Positions 1-4,944 of a stretch of DNA of 5,349 nt are shown here, in pieces (positions within the stretch are counted from its first letter, which is position 1; each line of letters opens with the position of its first letter). Made by a program: the position numbers and the translations under genes. The notes under the pieces are model-generated. The model did not search any database, was not told the DNA's origin, and worked only from the letters and a program-made list of their open reading frames with translations. Origin of the DNA: Actinomycetes bacterium (GTDB lineage Bacteria > Actinomycetota > Acidimicrobiia > Acidimicrobiales > Acidimicrobiaceae); the NCBI GenBank assembly GCA_021823045.1, contig JAKAPB010000171.1, positions 1 to 5,349 of the forward strand. Reading direction: 5' to 3'.

Positions 1-39
1 GTAATTCTGGGATTGGGGAACCGAAGGTTTTTTAACCAA
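1..39 (-). CDS. pstA: Probable phosphate ABC transporter permease PstA, first 13 codons (partial)
   Basis: Only the N-terminus is inside the window. A TTG at 39-37 opens a frame reading MVKKPSVPQSQNY to the edge with no stop. It begins one base after the pstC stop codon (43-41). A GAGG sequence lies about 8 bases upstream of the TTG, inside the end of pstC. An alternative TTG at 44-42 lies in another frame but is only about 3 bases from that GAGG, so it is less likely. PstA is the second membrane subunit of the PstSCAB phosphate importer and normally follows pstC, usually tightly coupled. The peptide is too short to recognise by sequence, so the name rests on position and the ribosome binding site. 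The basic start would suit a cytoplasmic N-terminus before a first membrane helix. Confidence 0.5.
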   Translation of the reverse strand, partial: MVKKPSVPQSQNY

Positions 40-40
40 C

Positions 41-1105
41 TCAAATACCTCGTCCTACCGGTAGCCCGGTGGAAGCGACCCTTTTGACAAGGAGCCTTGC
101 CGCTATATTGGTAAGAAGGGTTATTACCATGAGGACCAAAGCTGTCTCGGCCAAAGTCTTGACGTAGAAGCCCGTTCCATCGGTCAATGCCGAGTCGAGC
201 TGAGAGACGATCGTCGCTGCGATCGTGGTGAATGTCGAATATAGGTTACTCGGAATTGTTCCAAGGACGGAACCTGAGACCATGGCAACGGCCATGGTCT
301 CACCGAGAGCCCTGGCAAGACCTAGGATGCAGGCGCCAACTACCCCTTTACTGACCCAGGGAAGGGTTATCTTTTTAGTCGTCTCCCAGTCGGTCATGCC
401 GATCGCCTTTCCACCTTCCTCGGTGAGTGGCGGGACCTGCCTTAGAAGATCCCTAGTGGTAGCGGATATAATCGGGGTAACCATTATGGCGAGAATGATT
501 CCAGAGGTAATTAGACCCTCTCCGTGTCCAACGTTGCCTTTTAAGAAATTGAAGCCAAAGACTGATGGCGCATTTGTGGAAATGAAGGGAAAGACGTCTC
601 GTGAGAGCGTGGGTCCGAGGGTCATCACACCCCATAGTCCGTACACTACGCTCGGTATGCCGGTGAGAATCTCGAGGAAGAATCCGACCCCATTTGATAG
701 GTCCTTTGGAAGTTTTTTGACTACCGCTAATGCGGCACCGATTGACACCGGAATTGCGATCAGCAGTGCGATCCCAGAGGACTCGAGTGTGCCCGCCAAC
801 AGGGGCCAGATGCCGAAACTTGATCCTGCTGGGTGGAGTACTCCGTCCGTCTTTATCGGTAGCGAGTAAGTTCCTCCCGGACGCCAGGCGAATTTTGTAA
901 AGAATGAAATGCCGTTTAGTTTGATTGCCGGGAGCGATTCTGACAGTAATACCGCAACTATTGCCAAAAGAGCTAAAACTGGAATTACCGCGGCGAGCGC
1001 GGAAATTATCTTTAGCCCTAGAAAGGATCTTTTGTCCTTTTTGCGATGGCGAGTGTTAGCGCCAGGCGATTTATGCCTCTCGGCAGGCACAACGGTGGAC
1101 CTCAA
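41..1105 (-). CDS. pstC: Phosphate ABC transporter permease PstC
   Basis: This is one of the two membrane subunits of the high-affinity phosphate importer (354 residues, slightly longer than many PstC proteins). A basic N-terminal tail (residues 1-28) precedes six hydrophobic segments at about 31-54, 101-128, 140-163, 198-216, 254-280 and 318-339. The long first extracytoplasmic loop (55-100) is typical of PstC. The cytoplasmic EAA-type loop that docks on the ATPase spans about 222-248 (RQVPPLTEEGGKAIGMTDWE), followed by the family signature ALGETMAVAMVSG (266-278). The start is TTG at 1105-1103, supported by GGAG six bases upstream; no ATG fits. The gene lies downstream of pstS, beyond a strong terminator, and is followed after one base by the likely pstA start. 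A perfect 12-bp inverted repeat lies inside the gene at 275-302. Family assignment is firm; the exact start is slightly less so. Confidence 0.95.
   Translation of the reverse strand: MRSTVVPAERHKSPGANTRHRKKDKRSFLGLKIISALAAVIPVLALLAIVAVLLSESLPAIKLNGISFFTKFAWRPGGTYSLPIKTDGVLHPAGSSFGIWPLLAGTLESSGIALLIAIPVSIGAALAVVKKLPKDLSNGVGFFLEILTGIPSVVYGLWGVMTLGPTLSRDVFPFISTNAPSVFGFNFLKGNVGHGEGLITSGIILAIMVTPIISATTRDLLRQVPPLTEEGGKAIGMTDWETTKKITLPWVSKGVVGACILGLARALGETMAVAMVSGSVLGTIPSNLYSTFTTIAATIVSQLDSALTDGTGFYVKTLAETALVLMVITLLTNIAARLLVKRVASTGLPVGRGI
275..302 (-). repeat. Perfect 12-bp inverted repeat, 4-nt loop, inside pstC
   Basis: Arms TGAGACCATGGC (275-286) and GCCATGGTCTCA (291-302) are exact reverse complements around a 4-base loop. 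In the pstC mRNA this gives a 12-bp stem over codons for ETMAVAMVS, just after the membrane-docking EAA loop. No T-run follows on either strand, so it is not an intrinsic terminator. Part of the symmetry comes from the repeated Met-Ala coding, but outer pairs also match. A function in mRNA stability or translational pausing is only inferred. Confidence 0.6.
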
Positions 1106-1191
1106 ATTTGACTCCAGAAAATGTCATTCAATCGGAAGCTGCCATAGACTTGCGGTCATCATGGTTAGATTTCCTAGGGTTTCGACGTAGC

Positions 1192-1236
1192 AGAGAAAAA
1201 GAGCGGCTCGGACGCATCTTGCGACCGAGCCGCTCT
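1192..1236 (-). terminator. Rho-independent terminator between pstS and pstC
   Basis: Arms GAGCGGCTCGG (1201-1211) and CCGAGCCGCTC (1225-1235) form a perfect 11-bp GC-rich stem, extended by an A-T pair at 1200/1236. Inside, after one A/A mismatch, CGC (1213-1215) pairs with GCG (1221-1223). On the minus strand the hairpin is followed directly by TTTTT and then CTCT (1200-1192), the classic U-tract. It starts 10 bases after the pstS stop codon (1248-1246). It should end most transcripts after pstS and let only some read through into pstC-pstA, a common way to make more binding protein than permease. The plus-strand side lacks a T-run, so termination is directional. Confidence 0.9.
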
Positions 1237-1245
1237 AGCGTTTCG

Positions 1246-2415
1246 TTAAGAGCCTATTTTTGCAATCTGTGCCAGCGAAAGCTGCGCAACACCACTAGGT
1301 AGTGGTTGAAAGTTCACCTGGTTAAGGTAAGTAGCAGAATTACCATATTGTGGGTCCAAAGCCCAAGCCAGCACCGACCTTATCGCCTGAGCCTTGTTGG
1401 GGTCTGACTGGTGGGTATTGACGATAGCGTACTCATAGTTGATGATCGGATAGCCATTACTCGCTGGTCCGAATACCAACGAAAGCGCCTCGTTTGGTGG
1501 AGTTTGGGACACTAGCGACGATGCTTCGGCATTTACGGTAGTGCCATTTAGTGGCTCGAAATTGCCCGCCGCATTCTTGAGGAGTGCTTCTCCAAGGTGG
1601 GCAGCTTGGGTTCCGGACCGGAATGACACACCTATGTAAGCTACACAACCCTTGGTAGCTCCGCAGCCAGATACCATTCCTCCGTTACCATTCTCTGCCA
1701 GTGCACCAGGCACTGCTGGGAAGGAGATCGTGGTTCCGAATCCCGGACCAGTAGCTGAACCCCAACCGGTTGGATCACTCTTTGAGAGGTATTGAGAAAA
1801 TATGAAGGTATCTCCCGAGCCATCGGAGCGGTGTAACGGAACAATTGTAAGGCTAGGTAACGCCACACCTGGATTCAAGGCCGCTATCTGCGGATCGTTC
1901 CAGTTAGTGATTTTGCCTTGATATATCTTTGAAAGGAGTGGGCCCGAAAGTTTTAGGGTGGTTATTCCGGGGATGTTGAAGTTAATCATCTGAGCGGAAA
2001 TAGCCAGGGGAATGTTTTCCAAGGTGGGTGTCTGACTGACGGTCGAAGGGGAGAGGTAGGCGTCTGATGCCCCGATGTCCACCGTTCCCGAAGACGCGTC
2101 AGAAATACCAGTTCCAGAACCAGTTCCTGCAGTGGTAATGGTGACGCTCGGGTGCTGCTTGGTGTAGGCTGGCCCCCATAGGTTAAACAGCGGATAAAGA
2201 AGTGTACTACCGGTTTCCTGTAGTGCTACGGAACTGGCTGGCGGTGTTTCGAGTGACGCGAATGTCGGACCCGTTGTGCTTGCAGATGATGCTGTTGTGC
2301 TAGTGGCCTGGTTCGTCGTCGTGGTAGTGCTCGACGACGAACTAGAGCCGCAGGCGGCTAGGCCTGCGCCAAGAATGGTTATAGTGGCGAGTGCCATTGG
2401 ACGTCTGGCTAACAT
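1246..2415 (-). CDS. pstS: Phosphate-binding lipoprotein PstS
   Basis: This is the extracytoplasmic phosphate receptor of the Pst importer (389 residues). The start is ATG at 2415-2413, with GGGAGG 10 bases upstream. The frame stays open to a TTG at 2502, but only the 2415 start places the lipobox LAAC properly, with Cys22 after a short basic/hydrophobic signal (MLARRPMALATITILGAG). Residues 24-50 are a Ser/Thr-rich linker holding the protein off the membrane. Family landmarks are ETGSTLLYPLFNLW (67-80), GTGSGTGISDA (97-107), GASDAYL (115-121), KIYQGKITNWNDP (163-175) and RSDGSGDTFIF (196-206). The Ser, Thr, Arg and Asp side chains in these loops match the known phosphate-coordinating segments of PstS. 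Cys251 and Cys257 could form a small disulfide loop. The gene follows pstB after 114 bases and ends just before a strong terminator. Confidence 0.95.
   Translation of the reverse strand: MLARRPMALATITILGAGLAACGSSSSSSTTTTTNQATSTTASSASTTGPTFASLETPPASSVALQETGSTLLYPLFNLWGPAYTKQHPSVTITTAGTGSGTGISDASSGTVDIGASDAYLSPSTVSQTPTLENIPLAISAQMINFNIPGITTLKLSGPLLSKIYQGKITNWNDPQIAALNPGVALPSLTIVPLHRSDGSGDTFIFSQYLSKSDPTGWGSATGPGFGTTISFPAVPGALAENGNGGMVSGCGATKGCVAYIGVSFRSGTQAAHLGEALLKNAAGNFEPLNGTTVNAEASSLVSQTPPNEALSLVFGPASNGYPIINYEYAIVNTHQSDPNKAQAIRSVLAWALDPQYGNSATYLNQVNFQPLPSGVAQLSLAQIAKIGS
2311..2342 (-). repeat. Perfect 11-bp inverted repeat in the Ser/Thr linker of pstS
   Basis: GTTCGTCGTCG (2311-2321) and CGACGACGAAC (2332-2342) are exact reverse complements separated by 10 bases. 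In the pstS mRNA the hairpin covers codons 25-35, directly after the lipobox Cys. It arises because runs of TCG (Ser) and ACG (Thr) codons are complementary, and it extends into the Asn codon. Whether it slows ribosomes during membrane targeting or is simply a by-product of codon repeats cannot be told from one sequence. Confidence 0.5.
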
Positions 2416-2438
2416 ATAGGTATTGCCTCCCTGTTCAT

Positions 2439-2453
2439 CTACCAAGTTGGTAG
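2439..2453 (-). repeat. Perfect inverted repeat in the pstB-pstS gap
   Basis: CTACCAA (2439-2445) and TTGGTAG (2447-2453) are perfect reverse complements around a single central base, within the 114-base spacer between pstB and pstS (2416-2529). As RNA it could fold as a 6-bp stem with a 3-base loop just upstream of the pstS GGGAGG. It is too AT-rich and lacks a T-run, so it is not a convincing terminator. It could be an operator for an internal pstS promoter or an mRNA-processing hairpin. The rest of the spacer holds a short direct repeat (GCGATC at 2473-2478 and 2480-2485) and nothing else I can name. Confidence 0.45.
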
Positions 2454-2529
2454 CTGTTTCTTTATATTTCTCCGCGATCAGCGATCTTAGAGTCTCTTTC
2501 AATGCACGACCTGAATTTGTGCAGTTACG

Positions 2530-3369
2530 TTACCCAATAGACCCAGAGACGTAGCGCTGCGTATCTAGTTGGGTTGGGGCGGTGAAGATCTGGTCGGTTT
2601 GCCCGTGTTCCGCAAGCCTTCCTTGAAAGAAAAAGGCGGTAGCGTGACTCAGTCTTTTGGCCTGCGCAAGGTTGTGCGTAACTACCACAAAAGTGACTTG
2701 CGGGGCGAGCTTCGCTATGAGGTTCTCGACCAGTTCAATTGAGAAAGGGTCTAAAGCGGAAGTCGGCTCATCTAGTAGCAGGACCTCCGGCCTTACCGCT
2801 AAGGCCCGGGCCAAGCATAGAAGCTGCTGCTGACCTCCCGATAGACTAAACGGTGAGTCATTTAATCTGTCGCTTACCGCCTTCCACAATCCGACCTCCT
2901 TGAGAAGCGTTTCGGTAATTTCGTCGAAGTCATTCCTTCTCGCCAGCCCGTGAGCCTTTACTCCCACCAAGACGTTCTCTCTGATTGACATTGGAAACGG
3001 ATTCGGACGCTGGAAAAGCATCCCAACGCGCCTCCTCAGCTGTAGGAGGTTGACTTGTGAGTCCCAAATACTCGCCGAGTCGAGCAACACCTCACCTTGA
3101 CGGCGATAGCCACGTATCCCGTCGTTCATCCTGTTTAGCGAGCGCAAGAACGTGGTCTTGCCGGATCCAGACGGTCCGATAAGACTAGTAATCGATCCGC
3201 GAGGAAACTCTAATGTCACTCCTTCGAGTACCGTAGAGCCGCCAAAGCCCAAGGTGAGTGCCTTGGTTTTGAGAACGATATCGGAGGGATCGAGCTTTTG
3301 CAAACTGCTTCCGCTATTTTCGGCTGAGACGGTATCTGCTACCTCCCCTCTGCTGGCCGACTCAAACAT
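2530..3369 (-). CDS. pstB: Phosphate ABC transporter ATP-binding protein PstB
   Basis: This is the cytoplasmic ATPase that powers phosphate import through PstC/PstA (279 residues). All nucleotide-binding elements are present: Walker A GPSGSGKT (65-72), Q-loop Gln120, signature LSGGQ (176-180), Walker B VLLLDEP (196-202), D-loop SALD (204-207) and H-loop His232. PstB-specific hallmarks are FLRSLNRMND (74-83) and MLFQRPNPFPMSIREN (117-132). The substitution of Thr for the usual Cys in DEPTSALDP is a small departure from the common PstB form. Residues 1-30 form a low-complexity, acidic/Ser-rich extension before the core. The start is ATG at 3369-3367; an in-frame stop lies only two codons upstream, and GAGGCAGG precedes the ATG at short spacing. 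It is the first gene of the operon, unlike the more usual pstS-C-A-B order. Confidence 0.95.
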   Translation of the reverse strand: MFESASRGEVADTVSAENSGSSLQKLDPSDIVLKTKALTLGFGGSTVLEGVTLEFPRGSITSLIGPSGSGKTTFLRSLNRMNDGIRGYRRQGEVLLDSASIWDSQVNLLQLRRRVGMLFQRPNPFPMSIRENVLVGVKAHGLARRNDFDEITETLLKEVGLWKAVSDRLNDSPFSLSGGQQQLLCLARALAVRPEVLLLDEPTSALDPFSIELVENLIAKLAPQVTFVVVTHNLAQAKRLSHATAFFFQGRLAEHGQTDQIFTAPTQLDTQRYVSGSIG

Positions 3370-3416
3370 CCTGCCTCAACGCCCTTCATCACTTTTCCAG
3401 TCATGTGTGTACGCCT

Positions 3417-3438
3417 CGATGCCTCAATTGAGACATCG
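3417..3438 (-). promoter_or_regulatory. Near-perfect 22-bp palindrome / leader hairpin upstream of pstB
   Basis: CGATG (3417-3421) and CATCG (3434-3438) flank the perfect palindrome CTCAATTGAG (3423-3432). The single mismatched pair is 3422/3433. On the minus strand, the sense strand of pstB, that pair becomes U.G, so the RNA would form an uninterrupted 9-bp stem closed by AAUU. On the plus strand it would be C/A. This asymmetry favours an RNA element in the pstB leader over a simple DNA operator, though either is possible. The hairpin ends 47 bases before the pstB ATG and has no T-run. Confidence 0.5.
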
Positions 3439-3453
3439 TCGACGTCATGGAGA

Positions 3454-3459
3454 ACGCTA
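3454..3459 (-). promoter_or_regulatory. Candidate -10 element of the pstB promoter
   Basis: TAGCGT, read on the minus strand, fits the TANNNT pattern of actinobacterial -10 elements. It begins 10 bases after the last conserved base of the nearest putative PHO-box repeat. That is the spacing expected of an activated pho promoter in which the box replaces a good -35. Transcription would start near 3447, giving a leader of about 78 bases that includes the 3417-3438 hairpin. Six-base matches of this kind are common by chance. Confidence 0.3.
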
Positions 3460-3469
3460 ACGAGGAGAC

Positions 3470-3497
3470 GTGAATGATCAGTGAACATGGAGTAAAT
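3470..3497 (-). promoter_or_regulatory. Putative PHO box (three 11-bp direct repeats) for the pst operon
   Basis: On the plus strand GTGAAT (3470-3475), GTGAAC (3481-3486) and GTAAAT (3492-3497) start exactly 11 bases apart. Read toward pstB they are ATTTAC, GTTCAC and ATTCAC. Actinobacterial PhoP-type response regulators bind 11-bp direct repeats beginning GTTCACC, in this orientation, ahead of pst genes. A weaker fourth unit (GAGTAC) may lie at 3503-3508. Position about 100 bases upstream of pstB and close to a plausible -10 supports phosphate-starvation control. Binding is inferred from pattern and context only. Confidence 0.55.
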
Positions 3498-3537
3498 ACT
3501 GCGAGTACGCAAACCAACAAGCTAGTGTCCGATAGGT

Positions 3538-3554
3538 AGCGATCGAAAATCGCT
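3538..3554. repeat. Short inverted repeat in the divergent intergenic region
   Basis: AGCGAT (3538-3543) and ATCGCT (3549-3554) form a 6-bp stem around five bases. There is no adjacent T-run. It lies between the pstB control region and the guaB3 upstream region and could be an operator half-site pair or chance. Confidence 0.25.
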
Positions 3555-3560
3555 TAGGGC

Positions 3561-3589
3561 TTTACTCGGTCAAACGCGACTAGCATTAT
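3561..3589 (+). promoter_or_regulatory. Candidate sigma-70-type promoter toward guaB3
   Basis: TTTACT (3561-3566) and CATTAT (3584-3589) each match four of six consensus positions and are separated by the ideal 17 bases. Transcription would start near 3596, giving guaB3 a leader of roughly 180 bases. An alternative is the better -10 TATAAC at 3647-3652, which has no good -35 but sits just downstream of the 12-bp-spaced CGGA repeats. The sequence does not decide between them. Confidence 0.25.
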
Positions 3590-3612
3590 CAGGACAAAAT
3601 TATGCGCTCTCC

Positions 3613-3652
3613 CGGATCAAATTGCGGATCTTTAGGCGGACTTAGATATAAC
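3613..3652 (+). promoter_or_regulatory. Three CGGA repeats at 12-bp spacing followed by a TATAAC -10-like hexamer
   Basis: CGGATC (3613-3618), CGGATC (3625-3630) and CGGACT (3637-3642) begin exactly 12 bases apart, and TATAAC (3647-3652) follows seven bases after the third CGGA core. Direct repeats at about one helical turn next to a -10 with no -35 are the usual look of an activator-dependent promoter, here facing guaB3. Further CGGAT copies occur at 3694 and 3702. No known regulator is recognised from this motif. Confidence 0.25.
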
Positions 3653-3724
3653 GAGTTCGGTAGCTTTTGCCCTAATCGGCAGAACTATTTAGTCGGATTT
3701 CCGGATGGAGGGGTGCTTGGGCAC

Positions 3725-3741
3725 TTGTTAACTGTTGACAA
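3725..3741 (+). promoter_or_regulatory. Imperfect 17-bp palindrome upstream of guaB3, overlapping TTGACA
   Basis: TTGTTAAC (3725-3732) and GTTGACAA (3734-3741) match in seven of eight pairs around one central base. The right arm contains TTGACA (3735-3740), a perfect -35 hexamer, but at 17-18 bases downstream there is no good -10, and a start there would leave almost no leader. A repressor site controlling guaB3 is possible. Its distance to the GTG start is 32 bases. Confidence 0.3.
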
Positions 3742-3773
3742 ACAAACGGTTGGTTTCGTTATTAGGAGGTCCC

Positions 3774-4937
3774 GTGGCCGAGGTTGAAATCGGTATTGGT
3801 AAGTCCGGTCGCAGGGCTTATGGCTTTGACGATATTGCGATTGTCCCGTCGCGAAGGACTCGTGACCCAGAGGATGTAGATATCTCCTGGGAGATAGACG
3901 CCTACAAGTTCGAACTCCCGCTGATGGGCTCGGCAATGGACGGGGTTATCAGTCCATTCACTGCCATAGAGATCGGCAAGCTTGGCGGCCTCGGAGTGCT
4001 CAACCTAGAGGGTCTATGGACGAGGTACGAGGATCCAGATTCCGTTTATCAAGAGATTGCTTCTTTGGATCCCGAGAAGGTGACTCAGAGGATGCAGGAG
4101 CTTTATGCCGAGCCGATCAAGATGGAACTCGTTACCGAGAGAATCCGAGAGATAAAAGCCCAGGGTGTTGTTGCTGCAGCGTCGATCACGCCACAGCGGA
4201 CAACCCAGATGATCCAGGCAATCCAAGACGCAGAGTTGGACGTCTTGGTCATCCAGGGGACGGTAGTTTCAGCCGAGCACGTCTCCAAGACCTCTGAGCC
4301 ATTGAATCTTAAGCGCTTTATCCGAGAACTAGAGATTCCTGTCATCGTCGGGGGTTGTGCCTCGTATCAAGCTGCTCTTCATCTTATGCGGACCGGAGCC
4401 GTCGGAGTATTGGTCGGTGTTGGTCCGGGCAATGCCTGTACCACGAGGGGCGTTCTTGGACTTGGCGTGCCGCAGGCTACTGCCATAGCCGATGCTGCGG
4501 GCGCAAGGATGAGGCACCTTGATGAGACTGGAGTATATGTTCAGGTAATTGCTGACGGCGGGATGAGCAGAGGTGGAGATGTCGCCAAGGCGATCGCATG
4601 TGGAGCCGATGCAGTCATGATTGGCTCGCCGCTCGCCGCTGCTACCGAAGCGCCAGGGAAGGGCTATCACTGGGGAATGGCGACATTTCATCCGACTCTT
4701 CCGCGTGGGACTAGAGTCAAGACTCAAGTTAGGGGGACTCTCAAGGAGATCCTCGTTGGACCGGCTCACGAGAATGACGGAAGGCTCAATCTCTTTGGGG
4801 CCCTGCGAACTTCCATGGCGACTTGCGGATATGAGACCGTCAAGGAGTTTCAGAAGGCCGAAGTCATGGTTGCGCCAGCTCTGCAGACTGAAGGTAAAGC
4901 CTTGCAACAAGCGCAGCACGTCGGGATGGGACACTAA
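3774..4937 (+). CDS. guaB3: GuaB3 family IMP dehydrogenase-related protein
   Basis: This is an IMP dehydrogenase/GMP reductase family TIM-barrel enzyme without CBS domains (387 residues). The catalytic-loop motif [18 protein letters not shown] (217-234) keeps the nucleophilic Cys222 and Thr that form the covalent purine intermediate. [20 protein letters not shown] (260-279) and VMIGSPLA (281-288) bind the nucleotide phosphate. [11 protein letters not shown] (16-26) is the family N-terminal motif, and the C-terminal [14 protein letters not shown] (299-312) and AQHVGMGH ending are typical of GuaB3. Canonical IMPDH makes XMP from IMP with NAD. A cyanobacterial GuaB3 has been reported to have IMPDH activity, whereas actinobacteria usually rely on the CBS-containing GuaB2, so the physiological role here is uncertain. 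The start is GTG at 3774, four bases after AGGAGG; an in-frame TTG at 3735 lacks this support. guaA follows seven bases downstream. Confidence 0.93.
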   Translation: MAEVEIGIGKSGRRAYGFDDIAIVPSRRTRDPEDVDISWEIDAYKFELPLMGSAMDGVISPFTAIEIGKLGGLGVLNLEGLWTRYEDPDSVYQEIASLDPEKVTQRMQELYAEPIKMELVTERIREIKAQGVVAAASITPQRTTQMIQAIQDAELDVLVIQGTVVSAEHVSKTSEPLNLKRFIRELEIPVIVGGCASYQAALHLMRTGAVGVLVGVGPGNACTTRGVLGLGVPQATAIADAAGARMRHLDETGVYVQVIADGGMSRGGDVAKAIACGADAVMIGSPLAAATEAPGKGYHWGMATFHPTLPRGTRVKTQVRGTLKEILVGPAHENDGRLNLFGALRTSMATCGYETVKEFQKAEVMVAPALQTEGKALQQAQHVGMGH

Positions 4938-4944
4938 AGACTAA

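Noticed and set aside
207..226. 7-bp inverted repeat ACGATCG/CGATCGT in pstC
   Set aside because: It is explained by near-identical codons for a repeated Ala/Thr/Ile stretch, and is short with no adjoining signal.
835..844. GGAGTACTCC palindrome in pstC
   Set aside because: It is a 10-bp palindrome in coding sequence with no context, at a length expected by chance in a window this size.
225..869. Long open frame on the plus strand (214 codons)
   Set aside because: It is antisense to pstC, whose protein has full family motifs. The translation has no recognisable domain.
2416..2502. N-terminal extension of pstS from a TTG at 2502
   Set aside because: It would place the lipobox Cys at residue 51 behind a charged segment. 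The ATG at 2415 has GGGAGG and gives a normal lipoprotein signal.
3735..3763. TTGACA as the -35 of the guaB3 promoter
   Set aside because: There is no acceptable -10 at 16-19 bases. The predicted start would fall at the ribosome binding site, which the strong AGGAGG argues against.
3735..3773. N-terminal extension of guaB3 from the TTG at 3735
   Set aside because: The GTG at 3774 has AGGAGG just upstream and starts with the conserved [19 protein letters not shown]. The extension reads through the ribosome binding site.
4329..4934. Long open frame on the minus strand (201 codons)
   Set aside because: It is antisense to guaB3, with no recognisable motifs. It mirrors the codon bias of the real gene.
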